Shown in pieces: positions 9,374 through 17,686 of a DNA stretch of 57,013 bases. The notes under the pieces were generated by a model. That model had not been told where the DNA came from. It saw only the letters and a program-made list of their open reading frames with translations, and ran no database searches. Origin of the DNA: an uncultured Collinsella sp. (GTDB lineage: Bacteria; Actinomycetota; Coriobacteriia; Coriobacteriales; Coriobacteriaceae); assembly GCA_902478365.1 (NCBI GenBank), contig CABSKX010000004.1, positions 1 to 57,013 of the forward strand, given 5' to 3'. Position 1 is the first letter of the stretch. Each line of letters starts with the position of its first letter. The position numbers were made by a program, and so were the translations under genes.

Positions 9374-9391
9374 CGTGTTGGGAGGCTGTCT

Positions 9392-9414
9392 GCCACGAAT
9401 CGGGCCTATCTACT
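9392..9414 (+). repeat. Partial copy of an inverted-repeat arm
   Basis: The 23 bases starting GCCACGAATCGGGCC closely resemble the arms of the larger inverted repeat at 51604-51772 (CGCCACGAAAGGGGCC and its partner). The rest of the 160-base gap before xpt shows no gene and no purine riboswitch. Confidence 0.45.
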
Positions 9415-9533
9415 GGTCTTGCAGCTTTATAGTGCGATGCGGCTTGTGGGGCGGGCGGGGGTAGGTCCGTGGTAGACTATCGAACAACGTTTATTAATCG
9501 CGCGGTATCGTTGCCGCGAGAAGGGGTTGCGCC

Positions 9534-10112
9534 ATGCAGGAGCTTGAGGATCGTATTCGCCATGACGGCATCGTAAAGGCCGGTAACGTCCTTAAGGTTG
9601 ATGCCTTCCTCAACCACCAGTGCGACGTTGAGCTGTTCGACCACATGGGTGCCGAGTGGGCCCGTCTGTTCGAGGGTGTCGAGATCAACAAGATCCTGAC
9701 GATCGAGGCTTCGGGCATTGGTATGGCCTGCATTGCAGCCCAGCATTTTGGCGGCGTGCCGGTGGTCTTTGCCAAGAAGGCACAGTCCATCAACCTCGAC
9801 GGCGAGCAGTATGCCACGACCATCTATTCCTTTACCAAGCAGAAGGAGTACCCGGTCATCGTTGGCAAGCGCTTCCTGTCCGAGGGCGACAAGGTCCTGA
9901 TTATCGACGACTTCCTGGCCAACGGCTGCGCGCTCGAGGGTCTTATCAAGATCTGCGAGGCCGCAGGTGCCGAGGTATCCGGCATTGGCATTGCGGTGGA
10001 GAAGGGCTTCCAGGGCGGTGGCGATAAGCTCCGCGAGCGCGGCTTCCGCGTTGAGAGCCTAGCCCGCATCGCCGATATGGACTGCGATACCGGCGAGATC
10101 ACCTTCGCCTAA
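9534..10112 (+). CDS. xpt: Xanthine phosphoribosyltransferase
   Basis: Cytosolic purine salvage enzyme converting xanthine and PRPP to XMP. The 192-residue length matches Xpt of Firmicutes and Actinobacteria. The PRPP-binding motif VLIIDDFLANG is at residues 121-131. VDAFLNHQCDV near residue 22 and LTIEASGIGMA near 55 are the characteristic Xpt segments. AAGGGG lies seven bases before the ATG. It stands alone; the xanthine permease often found beside xpt is absent from the flanks. It is closed by a perfect hairpin terminator. Confidence 0.94.
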   Translation: MQELEDRIRHDGIVKAGNVLKVDAFLNHQCDVELFDHMGAEWARLFEGVEINKILTIEASGIGMACIAAQHFGGVPVVFAKKAQSINLDGEQYATTIYSFTKQKEYPVIVGKRFLSEGDKVLIIDDFLANGCALEGLIKICEAAGAEVSGIGIAVEKGFQGGGDKLRERGFRVESLARIADMDCDTGEITFA

Positions 10113-10140
10113 GCGCGCAACACAAGCGATTGGTATGCGA

Positions 10141-10175
10141 TGTGACAAAGGGACTTTCCCTTTGTCACATTTTTT
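10141..10175 (+). terminator. Rho-independent terminator of xpt
   Basis: Perfect 13-bp arms TGTGACAAAGGGA and TCCCTTTGTCACA with a three-base loop, followed by six T. Confidence 0.9.
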
Positions 10176-10193
10176 ATGAGGGGAGGTGTTGAT

Positions 10194-10574
10194 ATGGATG
10201 AGAACAAGATGGGATGGCGCGAGTATGCGCGCTTTGCCGAGATGTCGGTCGAGGAGCTGGCGCGCGATTGCGAGGTACAGGTGTTTCGCGCGACGGGTCC
10301 GGGTGGGCAGGGCGTGAACACGACGGACTCGGCGGTGCGCATGAAACATATCCCTTCGGGGATTACCGTGACGGCGCGCGAGAGCCGCAGCCAGTTTCAG
10401 AATCGTAGCTGCTGTTTGCGTAAGCTGAGGGCAGAGCTTGAGCGTCGTGGCCGTCCGCCGCGCCGTCGCGTCAAGACCAAGGTGCCACAGCGATCGCGCC
10501 AGCGCAGGCTCAACGACAAGCACTTCAACGCGATTAAAAAGGCCAACCGTCGTAAGCCAGGCAGCGACGAATAG
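10194..10574 (+). CDS. Release factor-like protein with GGQ domain
   Basis: A 126-residue protein made of little more than the RF-1 catalytic domain. GPGGQGVNTTDSAVR places the peptidyl-tRNA-hydrolysing GGQ at residues 37-39, and RESRSQFQNR follows as in RF2 and RF-H. There is no codon-recognition domain. The tail is strongly basic (RRRVKTKVPQRSRQRR), as in ArfB-type factors that enter the empty mRNA channel. It is therefore probably a ribosome rescue or accessory release factor acting on stalled ribosomes, though the substrate is inferred. GGGGAGG lies upstream of the ATG at 10194. Confidence 0.82.
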   Translation: MDENKMGWREYARFAEMSVEELARDCEVQVFRATGPGGQGVNTTDSAVRMKHIPSGITVTARESRSQFQNRSCCLRKLRAELERRGRPPRRRVKTKVPQRSRQRRLNDKHFNAIKKANRRKPGSDE

Positions 10575-10582
10575 CCTCCTCA

Positions 10583-10653
10583 TAAGTTGCGGTGAAATAG
10601 GGACTGTTTTACGGCTTTAGCTGCATAAACAGTCCCCATTTCACCGCAACTTA
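10583..10653. repeat. GTTGCGGTGAAAT palindrome, copy 1
   Basis: Inverted repeat between convergent genes. Left arm AAGTTGCGGTGAAAT then AGGGACTGTTT; right arm AAACAGTCCC then ATTTCACCGCAACTT. The outer part matches the copies at 27687, 28998 and 51490. The inner part differs but differs on both arms, so pairing is kept. It may also end transcription of the flanking genes. Confidence 0.8.
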
Positions 10654-10660
10654 GGTGGGG

Positions 10661-11623
10661 TTAGCGGGTGGGGCGCCAGACGTGGAGGGCTCCGCCGAGG
10701 ACGTCGACCTCGATGCGCGAGGCGACGATGGGCTCGCCGTCGGCCTGGATGGGGTAGTCGGGCTCCTCGAACGTGAGCTCGGCATGACGGCAACGACGTA
10801 TGCGAACCGGCGGCAGCTTGGTATGATGGCCGTCCTTGGCCGAAAGAAACATAGGCAGGGCGACCGCACGGGGGACGGGGCCGCAGGCGTAGCAGACGTC
10901 GAGCATGCCGTCGCAGGGGTCGGCTTCGGGGCAGATGCGATAGCCCGAGCCGTACGTGGGCCCCAGCTGGATGGCCATAATAATCGCCCGCACGCGCTCT
11001 GCGGGCGCACCGTCAAAGCTGACCGTCATGGGATAGTTGCGGTAGCGCAGGCCAAACTGCTCAAGTCCCGATAGGGTGTAGAGCGGAGCGCCGGCGAGGC
11101 CCGTCTTTTTGCGCAGCTCGGTGGTGCCAAGGCCGATGGCGGCATCGATGCCGACCGAAAGCGTCTGGTCGTAGTACTCAGCGGCAGCCTCGCCGCTGCC
11201 GCTTGCAGGGCTCCACGAGCGAATACGCCCGATGTCCTGATGCTGCGGCTCGCAGGTGAGCAGCGCGCCAAAATCCTTGCCGGAGAAATCGTCGATGCCG
11301 AGTGTTTGGGCAAAATCATTGCCGGAGCCTACGGGCAGGACGGCAAGCGCCGGTCGAACCGCCTCTTCTTGCGCCATCAAGCCATTGACGACCTCGTGGA
11401 TCACGCCGTCGCCGCCGAGTGCGATAACCGTGCGGTAGCCCTGGGCCTGTGCGGCAAGCTCCTTGGCATGCCCCGCGCGTTCGGTCAGCACCAAGTCAAA
11501 CTGGGATGCGCGCGCGGTCATGTCCAAAAAGCGCTGCAGGCGCTCAGCGACCTCGCGCGCCGCACCCGACTGGGCGGCGGGGTTGGCGATGATGAGCGTG
11601 CGACCAAAATCAGTTACGTGCAT
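10661..11623 (-). CDS. Diacylglycerol kinase/YegS-BmrU family lipid kinase
   Basis: Soluble or peripheral kinase that phosphorylates diacylglycerol or a related lipid; about 320 residues, as usual for the DagK/YegS family. The nucleotide-binding motif ALGGDGVIHEVVNGL is near residue 70, VLPVGSGNDFAQTLG near 95 (a conserved substrate-loop motif), and the C-terminal domain shows the QADGEP segment. The ATG at 11623 is chosen because CGGGAG lies seven bases upstream; a longer reading to 11695 has no such signal. It lies in the same direction as the ClC gene and 87 bases after it. Confidence 0.86.
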   Translation of the reverse strand: MHVTDFGRTLIIANPAAQSGAAREVAERLQRFLDMTARASQFDLVLTERAGHAKELAAQAQGYRTVIALGGDGVIHEVVNGLMAQEEAVRPALAVLPVGSGNDFAQTLGIDDFSGKDFGALLTCEPQHQDIGRIRSWSPASGSGEAAAEYYDQTLSVGIDAAIGLGTTELRKKTGLAGAPLYTLSGLEQFGLRYRNYPMTVSFDGAPAERVRAIIMAIQLGPTYGSGYRICPEADPCDGMLDVCYACGPVPRAVALPMFLSAKDGHHTKLPPVRIRRCRHAELTFEEPDYPIQADGEPIVASRIEVDVLGGALHVWRPTR

Positions 11624-11710
11624 GGGGCGACTCCCGGCGTATGACGTGACGGTGCGGTCGCGCTCAGGTCGAATTGCCCCCGATTGTGGCTGCACGGCGA
11701 ATACTTACGT

Positions 11711-13132
11711 CTACTCTATCAGGTCGTTGTGGCGCTCGATAGCATCCGCTACCGTACCGCCCTCATCCACAATAAGCGAACGACGCTTGGGTGAGATAAT
11801 GCGCTGGGCGGGGTACACGCCGCGGTGGCCGCCGACGAGATAGCTGATAAAGGCCACGATGACAAAGAACCCGGCGGCCGTGCCGTGGAACAGATCGATG
11901 GCCATCATGCAGGTGGTGATGGGCACGTTGAGGCCGGCGCAGAACACGCCGAGCATACCCAGCGCTGCCAGAAAGCTGGGGTCGATTCCGACGAGGCAAC
12001 CGATCCAGCCGCCGAGCGCCGCACCGATACCAAACAGGGGCGTGACCTCGCCTCCTTGGAAGCCGGCGCCCAGGGTGAGCGCCGTCACCACGAGCTTGAT
12101 GGCTGCGTCGGCAAGGGTCGTGTTACCGGCGAACCCGGCACCCGAGAGCCAGGTGGCAAGGCCGGCATACTTCCAGGCGTCGAGCATCGCGTAGGCCGCG
12201 AGCACTACGAGCGCGCCCACGAGTGCGCGAGCAATATAGTTGGTGATAAAACGACCGTACAGGCTCTTGACGGTTCGAACCGACCAGGCAAAGAGGCGTG
12301 CCGTCAGACCGAAGATGATGGCGCTGATAACAACGATGACGACCGTTGTGGGCGTCATAGCGGGAACGCTGGCGATGACATTCGCTTCGTACTCGGTACC
12401 CAGGGCAAGTGATGTAAAGTAGCCGGTAAACGAGGCGACCAGGCAGTAGATGCCCGCGGTGTAGTCGATCTTGCCGATAAAGCACATCTCCATGCCAAAG
12501 AAGGCTCCGGCGAGGGGTGAACCGAATACGGCGCCAAAGGCCGACGAGATGCCGGCGAGCATGAGGTCGTGGTGGTCATGCTTTTTGAGGTGGGCGAGGC
12601 TCGAGATGTTGCTGGCGATGGTGCCGCCAATCTGCACCGCGGCGCCCTCGCGGCCGGCCGATCCGCCTGTTAGGTGCGTGAGTGTGGAGCAGACGAAGGT
12701 GAGGACGGCCATGCGCATATGGATAAGGCGTGTGCCCAGGGCGGAGTCGATGACCAGGTTGTTACCTCGTTTGGCGGCAAGGCCGTGGTTTTTGTACACC
12801 CATGCGGTGGCAACGCCCACAACGGGAAGCAACGCGTAAATCCACACGTGGTGCTCGCGATAATCGGTCGCGATATTCAGCGAGGCCAAAAATGCCCAAG
12901 CGGCAACACCCATGGCGAGCGAGACGATGACGACGAGCGCGAGCAGTTTGGCGCTTGCAAACAGGTTGCGGGCGTTGCGGCGTGTGTCGGCGGCCAAGAG
13001 CTGCTCGGAGCGGGTGAGTTGACGCCTGCCGGCCATGATGACGTCGCTAAGGGAGAAAAAGCCGCCATCGTCGAGCGGCTGGGAATGATCCTGCGCTTCG
13101 TTTGCGCTTTCGGGTTTGTTGTTATGAGCCAT
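11711..13132 (-). CDS. ClC-family chloride channel/antiporter
   Basis: Polytopic membrane protein of 473 residues in the ClC family, carrying anions (chloride, possibly fluoride) as a channel or in exchange for H+. The gating-glutamate motif appears as GSAGREGAAVQIGG near residue 150, and the later pore motif as GFQGGEVTPLFGIGAALGG near 365. About ten or more hydrophobic segments are visible. The soluble N-terminus (about 55 residues) is hydrophilic; no CBS domains follow. The ATG at 13132 has GAGGAA upstream. Whether it transports Cl- or F- cannot be decided by eye. Confidence 0.88.
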   Translation of the reverse strand: MAHNNKPESANEAQDHSQPLDDGGFFSLSDVIMAGRRQLTRSEQLLAADTRRNARNLFASAKLLALVVIVSLAMGVAAWAFLASLNIATDYREHHVWIYALLPVVGVATAWVYKNHGLAAKRGNNLVIDSALGTRLIHMRMAVLTFVCSTLTHLTGGSAGREGAAVQIGGTIASNISSLAHLKKHDHHDLMLAGISSAFGAVFGSPLAGAFFGMEMCFIGKIDYTAGIYCLVASFTGYFTSLALGTEYEANVIASVPAMTPTTVVIVVISAIIFGLTARLFAWSVRTVKSLYGRFITNYIARALVGALVVLAAYAMLDAWKYAGLATWLSGAGFAGNTTLADAAIKLVVTALTLGAGFQGGEVTPLFGIGAALGGWIGCLVGIDPSFLAALGMLGVFCAGLNVPITTCMMAIDLFHGTAAGFFVIVAFISYLVGGHRGVYPAQRIISPKRRSLIVDEGGTVADAIERHNDLIE

Positions 13133-13343
13133 ATATTCCTCTTTTAGGTTGCAACGCAAGCATTATAAAACGTGGCAAGCGCGACGAGCCGGTGGGTTGC
13201 TTTCCATTCTGTTTCGCGGCTTGCGGCCGACAGGTGTATTTGCGGGTACAGGCCAAATCGCGGTCGCGCGTCGGGGGATTATACTGAGACAAGCATAAAG
13301 AATCGGCGTCCCTGTTGTGCGCCGTGGCATTAAAGAGGTGCAT

Positions 13344-14606
13344 ATGGCAGAGAAACTCATTCCGCTGGAGGACGCGCAGTCGATCGTTCTGTCGCACGTT
13401 GCTCCGACCGATCTCGTCGAGATTCCCGTGTGGCAGGCCGCCGGTCTTCCCTTGGCCGAGGACGCGGTGGCCGATATCGACATCTCGCCGTTTGCCAACA
13501 GCGCTATGGACGGATATGCCGTGCGCTCGGCGGACTTGGCGCAGGCGTCTGGTGAGACGCCGGTGACGCTCGACGTTATCGGACACGAGGCAGCGGGCCA
13601 TGTCTTTGAGGGCGTGGTCGGCACGGGCGAGACCGTCCGCATCATGACGGGCGCGCCGGTGCCCGAGGGTGCTGACGCCGTAGTGAAATACGAGATCGTC
13701 GACGTGCTTGACGGCGATGGCAACGAGGGCTCGCATGTGAGGTTCTCGGCGCCGGCCAAGGTAGGGGAGAACGTTCGCTCTGCCGCCGAGGAGGCCCATG
13801 CCGGCGATGCTGTGATGCGCGCCGGCGAGGTCGTGGCTCCGGCGGGCGCGGGTCTGCTGGCAAGCGCCGGATACGCGAGCGTGAAGGTGCACGCTGCCCC
13901 GCGTGTGGGCATCATCTCGCTGGGCACGGAACTGGTCGCACCGAGTAACGTGCCGGCGCGCGGGCAGATTCGCGACTCCAACTCCTCGGCGTTGATGGCC
14001 GAGGCGCTCGATGCAGGAGCCGAGCCCGTGTTCTACGGCATTGCGCCCGACGATGAGCAGGCGATTGCCGAACTGGTGCATCGCGCCGTGCAGGAGTGCG
14101 ATTTTGTCATTACGAGCGGTGGCGCCTCGGCGGGCGATTACGACTACGTGACGGCGCTCGTCCGGCGCGAGGGCGAGGTGCTGTTTGACCGCATTTCGAT
14201 GCGTCCGGGCAAGGCCATCACGTTTGGCTTGCTCGGGGGTAAGCCCTACCTGGGGCTTTCAGGCAATCCGGCCGCGGCGTATGTGGGCTTTGAGATGCTC
14301 GCGCGCCCGGCGATTCGCAAGATGCGTGGTTTTGCCGAGGGGGCGCGCCCCGTGCAGCGAGCGGTTCTTACCCACGGTGTGAAAAAGCGCCAGGACCGAC
14401 GCTTCTTCGATCGCGCCACGGTTTTGCGCGACCCCGAGACCGATGAGCTGCTGGTGACCGAGGCCAAGACGCAGAATTCGGCGCTGCTCGGCACGATGCA
14501 GCGTGCCAACTGTCTGCTGCGTATTGACGAAGGGCCGTGTGAGCTCAAGGCAGGCGACGTCGTGGATGTCGTGCGTGTCGACCTGCCCGAGGGAACGGTG
14601 TTGTAG
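13344..14606 (+). CDS. moeA: Molybdopterin molybdenumtransferase MoeA
   Basis: Inserts molybdate into adenylylated molybdopterin, the step that makes Mo cofactor. 420 residues, normal length. Key motifs are NSAMDGYAVRS near residue 52, IMTGAPVPEGADAVVKYE near 100, the MogA-like nucleotide-binding GGASAGDYDYV near 255 and GLSGNPAAAYVGFE near 305. GAGG precedes the ATG by six bases; a TATACT at about 13282 is a possible -10. Ten bases separate it from the next Mo-cofactor gene, so the pair is an operon. Confidence 0.95.
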   Translation: MAEKLIPLEDAQSIVLSHVAPTDLVEIPVWQAAGLPLAEDAVADIDISPFANSAMDGYAVRSADLAQASGETPVTLDVIGHEAAGHVFEGVVGTGETVRIMTGAPVPEGADAVVKYEIVDVLDGDGNEGSHVRFSAPAKVGENVRSAAEEAHAGDAVMRAGEVVAPAGAGLLASAGYASVKVHAAPRVGIISLGTELVAPSNVPARGQIRDSNSSALMAEALDAGAEPVFYGIAPDDEQAIAELVHRAVQECDFVITSGGASAGDYDYVTALVRREGEVLFDRISMRPGKAITFGLLGGKPYLGLSGNPAAAYVGFEMLARPAIRKMRGFAEGARPVQRAVLTHGVKKRQDRRFFDRATVLRDPETDELLVTEAKTQNSALLGTMQRANCLLRIDEGPCELKAGDVVDVVRVDLPEGTVL

Positions 14607-14616
14607 GAGGAATGCT

Positions 14617-15096
14617 ATGGAGCTGAAGATTTCGATTGTGACGTGCTCGGATACGCGCGATCTTGCCCAGGACGAGGCTGGAGCTGCACTCGAGGAACTT
14701 ATCGAGGCGCAGGGCTGGACGGTCGCCTCACATGTGGTCGTGCGCGATGACGTCAGCGAGATTGGTGATGCCATTGTGGAAGCCGCCGATGAGTGCCACG
14801 CCAATGTCGTGCTCACCTGCGGCGGCACGGGGCTTTCGATGCGCGATGTGACGCCCGAGGCGACGCGTGCCGTCTGCGACCGCGATGTGCCGGGTATTGC
14901 AGAGGCAATTCGTGCGTACTCGATGACCAAGACGCGCCGCGCTATGCTCTCGCGTGCTATTTGCATGCAACGAGGTCATACACTTGTCGTAAACTTTCCC
15001 GGTTCCACGAAGGCCGCCCGCGAAAGCTGGGAGGCCATAGCGGACCAGCTGGAGCACGCGGCTCAGATGACAGCGGGCGGCGGACATACCAACTAA
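14617..15096 (+). CDS. MoaB/Mog-type molybdopterin adenylyltransferase
   Basis: Activates molybdopterin by adenylylation before MoeA inserts Mo. 159 residues, as in the MogA/MoaB family. The conserved VVLTCGGTGLSMRDVTPEAT segment is near residue 65, and the C-terminal VVNFPGSTKAARESWEAI is typical of the fold. AGGAGG lies shortly upstream of the ATG. It is co-transcribed with moeA and ends at a hairpin terminator, followed by the molybdate transporter genes. MogA versus MoaB naming is uncertain; the two families are close. Confidence 0.9.
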   Translation: MELKISIVTCSDTRDLAQDEAGAALEELIEAQGWTVASHVVVRDDVSEIGDAIVEAADECHANVVLTCGGTGLSMRDVTPEATRAVCDRDVPGIAEAIRAYSMTKTRRAMLSRAICMQRGHTLVVNFPGSTKAARESWEAIADQLEHAAQMTAGGGHTN

Positions 15097-15107
15097 GCTA
15101 TTTACCT

Positions 15108-15146
15108 GCGGTGGGGCGACCTTATCGGTCGCTCCGCTTTTGTTTT
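15108..15146 (+). terminator. Rho-independent terminator after moeA-moaB
   Basis: GC-rich arms GCGGTGGGGCGACC and GGTCGCTCCGC pair with a small bulge, followed by TTTTGTTTT. Confidence 0.75.
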
Positions 15147-15188
15147 CCGCCGAATCGACGCCGAGGTGTACGGTAACTCGAAACTATA

Positions 15189-15239
15189 TTCTCAGGCGAG
15201 AATAATTTCTCACTAACATTATTCGCGCAAAAGTATAAT
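15189..15239 (+). promoter_or_regulatory. Promoter and candidate operator of modABC
   Basis: A consensus -10 TATAAT is at 15234-15239. Immediately upstream lies an inverted repeat GCGAGAATAAT (15196-15206) and ATTATTCGCGC (15218-15228), spaced 11 bases and matching at 10 of 11 positions. A second overlapping symmetry TTCTCAGGCGAGAA is at 15189-15202. There is no good -35, which suggests control by a DNA-binding regulator. The sequence does not look like the E. coli ModE site, and no regulator gene is adjacent. Confidence 0.5.
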
Positions 15240-15299
15240 CTGATTGCAGATTAAAGCCCGCGGTGGGGTACCCGGGCACAAGGTCCGAAAGGGTTGAAT

Positions 15300-16172
15300 A
15301 TGTTCGATATGGTTACTCGCCGCGGATTCGTCTCGCTTTCTGCTGTCGCCGCTGCCGGCCTTGGTCTTGCTGGCTGCTCGGGCGGCAAGACGTCCGAGCC
15401 GGCCGGATCCGATGCCGGTTCTGCTAAGGCATCTTCCAAGAAGGCTGTCGAGCTGCAGGTCTTTGCCGCCAACTCGCTCGAGAAGGCTCTGCCCGAGGTT
15501 CAGGAGCTCTACACAGAGCAGACCGGCACCACGTTTGCAGACACGCAGTTTAAGGCCTCCGGCGACCTTGTCGAGCAGATGCGCGCCGGTGCCGCTGTCG
15601 ACGTGCTCATCACAGCCTCCAAGGGCACCATGGACGACGCCGAAGCCGCCGAGCTCGTCGACGCCGATACGCGCGAGGACATGTTCGTCAACGACCTCGT
15701 GATCATTCGCGCCGAGGGCTCCGACACCAAGGTCGAGGCCATCGCCGACGTCGCGAATCTGGACGGCAAGATCGCCATTGGCGACGCCAAGACCGTCCCC
15801 GCCGGCAAGTACGCCAACCAGGCCCTGGCCTCCGTGGGCCTCTACACCGGCACCGAGGGCGATGACGGCGAGTACGCGCCCGAGATCGCCGACAAGGTCG
15901 CGCTGGCCGACAAGGTCGGTACCGCTGCCGCCTACGTGTCCACGGGCGACTGCGTGGCCGGTTTTGTCTACAGCTCCGACATCTTCCGCTATGACGGCAT
16001 CGAGGAGGCCTTCGTGTGCCCCGAGGATTCGCACAAGCCCATCGTGTATCCGGGTGCCGTTGCCGAGAGCTCCGAGCACGCCGACGAGGCCAAGGCGTTC
16101 ATCGACTTCTGCCTGACCAACAAGAAAGCCCAGAAGATTTGGGCCAAGTACGGCTTTGAGCTTTCCGCGTAG
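15300..16172 (+). CDS. modA: Molybdate ABC transporter, substrate-binding lipoprotein
   Basis: Extracytoplasmic binding protein delivering molybdate (or tungstate) to the ModBC transporter. The 290-residue protein begins with VTRRGFVSLSAVAAAG and a lipobox LAGC near residue 26, so it should be a lipid-anchored protein; the twin Arg suggests possible Tat export. A Ser/Ala/Lys-rich linker follows. The ligand-binding fold shows VFAANSLEKALPEV, FKASGDLVEQMRAGAAVDVLI and the C-terminal FIDFCLTNKKAQKIWAKYGFE, as in ModA. The ATG at 15300 has GAAAGGG eight bases upstream. It is followed 68 bases later by modB. Confidence 0.92.
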   Translation: MFDMVTRRGFVSLSAVAAAGLGLAGCSGGKTSEPAGSDAGSAKASSKKAVELQVFAANSLEKALPEVQELYTEQTGTTFADTQFKASGDLVEQMRAGAAVDVLITASKGTMDDAEAAELVDADTREDMFVNDLVIIRAEGSDTKVEAIADVANLDGKIAIGDAKTVPAGKYANQALASVGLYTGTEGDDGEYAPEIADKVALADKVGTAAAYVSTGDCVAGFVYSSDIFRYDGIEEAFVCPEDSHKPIVYPGAVAESSEHADEAKAFIDFCLTNKKAQKIWAKYGFELSA

Positions 16173-16240
16173 AGCGGCTTGGCGCGATAATTCCATCGTT
16201 TTATGTTTCACTCCGTCCTTGTATTCGCTTGGAGCTTTTC

Positions 16241-17683
16241 GTGCTTAATAGATTCCGCATGCTTGTCGCCTGTGCTTTGACCTTCGCGCTTTGCTGGGTG
16301 CCGGGATTTGCGTTTGCTGGGGATGCTGAGGACGGGGCCCAGGTTGCTGCGACCGCTCATGGGCTTTCCTATGGGATCGAAGGTTTTGAGCGGTTGGCCA
16401 AGGGGACCGCTCGTGACATGGAAGGCCAGCCTGAGGGCTACCGGTTTCCCGTTGACGAGGACGTGGACCTTGTGGTGGCGCCTGCTGCCGATCGCGTTGT
16501 GGTGTGGATATCGCCCAAGGCGGTCGAGAAGTTTGGATTGGATCCGCAGGACAACGAGTGCGCATCGGGTCTCAAAGCCCTCGTCTGTGAACTCGACAGC
16601 GCAAACTGCATGGGAGGTGCGCAGCTGGGGGACGTGGATCTTCCTTGGTATGTTACGGCGGAAACAACGTTTGATGCCGGCGGGTATACCTATGGCTTTG
16701 ACGAACGAGGTGCGGATGGGGACCGCTATGTGGTGATCGCATCAGCCTCGGGTGATGCCAAGAGCGGCGCGCGTTGGCTTGATAGCGCTCAAATGGTAGA
16801 AGCATCGTCTGTCGTGTTGCGGGATGAGCAGGGCCCCTTGACCTCTCTGGCCTCCTTTTTGGGCGACATCGACTATCGCCCGTTTTGGGTGTCCATTAAA
16901 ACGTGCGGCCTTGCCCTGCTGATCTCCTTTGCGCTGGGCCTGTTCGCCGCGTGGAAGACTATGGGTACCTCGAGTCGCATCAAGGGCCTGCTCGATTCGG
17001 TCTTTACGATTCCTATGGTGCTGCCGCCCACGGTCTGCGGCTTTTTGCTCCTCATGCTGTTTGGCCGCTCGACTGGGGTGGGCCGGTGGCTTATCGCGCA
17101 CGGTATCTCGATTGTCTTTACGTGGCCGGCGGCGGTGATCTCTGCCGTGGTGGTGTCGTTTCCCCTGGTCTACCGTACGGCGCTCGGTGCCTTTGAGAGC
17201 CTCGACACGCAGATGCTCGATGCGGCGCGCACGCTTGGCTGGTCCGAGCGTCGCATCTTTACCAAGCTTATGATGCCCCTTGGTTGGCCCTCGATTGCCG
17301 CTGGCACGGTGCTCGCCTTTGCCCGTGCGATGGGCGAGTTTGGCTGCACCCTGTTTTTTGCGGGCAACTACGCCGGCATTACGCAGACCATTCCCATCGC
17401 CATCTATTTTGAGTGGATGGGCGGCAATACGTCGGTGGCCCTCTTTTGGGTCGTTGTCGTAATCGCGTTCAGTTTCCTGGTCATTCTGTTCATCAATATG
17501 TACACGGCGCATTCGCAAAAGTACCGCGAGCGGGGCCTTTCCCGTGCGGAGCGTAAGCAGGCCAAAGATCTCGCCGGACAGGGCGATTCGCTCGACCCGG
17601 CGGGCGGTGATGCCTTGCGTATCGATCGCGAGGCACTGGCCGAGCTCATGCGCGATGATGCCGCATTACAGGGAGGTCGATAG
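16241..17683 (+). CDS. modB: Molybdate ABC transporter permease with extra N-terminal domain
   Basis: Membrane channel subunit of the molybdate importer. ModB proteins are usually near 220-230 residues; this one has 480. A signal-peptide-like stretch ends around AFA-GD (residue 26). About 180 residues of probable extracytoplasmic sequence follow, including three Cys (in ECASG, LVCEL and NCMGG). The permease proper begins near residue 209 (RPFWVSIKTCGLALLISF), and the ABC-coupling EAA-like loop AARTLGWSERRIFTKLMMP is near residue 325. A hydrophilic tail of about 50 residues follows. GTG at 16241 has GGAG six bases upstream. The extra domain is not recognised. Confidence 0.88.
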   Translation: MLNRFRMLVACALTFALCWVPGFAFAGDAEDGAQVAATAHGLSYGIEGFERLAKGTARDMEGQPEGYRFPVDEDVDLVVAPAADRVVVWISPKAVEKFGLDPQDNECASGLKALVCELDSANCMGGAQLGDVDLPWYVTAETTFDAGGYTYGFDERGADGDRYVVIASASGDAKSGARWLDSAQMVEASSVVLRDEQGPLTSLASFLGDIDYRPFWVSIKTCGLALLISFALGLFAAWKTMGTSSRIKGLLDSVFTIPMVLPPTVCGFLLLMLFGRSTGVGRWLIAHGISIVFTWPAAVISAVVVSFPLVYRTALGAFESLDTQMLDAARTLGWSERRIFTKLMMPLGWPSIAAGTVLAFARAMGEFGCTLFFAGNYAGITQTIPIAIYFEWMGGNTSVALFWVVVVIAFSFLVILFINMYTAHSQKYRERGLSRAERKQAKDLAGQGDSLDPAGGDALRIDREALAELMRDDAALQGGR

Positions 17684-17686
17684 GCC

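Noticed and set aside
9374..9533. Purine riboswitch before xpt
   Set aside because: Neither the conserved purine-aptamer loops nor a terminator/antiterminator pair could be found.
10583..10653. Palindrome as a simple Rho-independent terminator
   Set aside because: No T-run follows on either strand and the arm sequence recurs elsewhere as a family, so it is reported as a repeat, though it may still affect termination.
15147..15299. Molybdenum-cofactor riboswitch before modA
   Set aside because: The region is short and holds a promoter and inverted repeats, but the multi-stem Moco aptamer layout is not seen.
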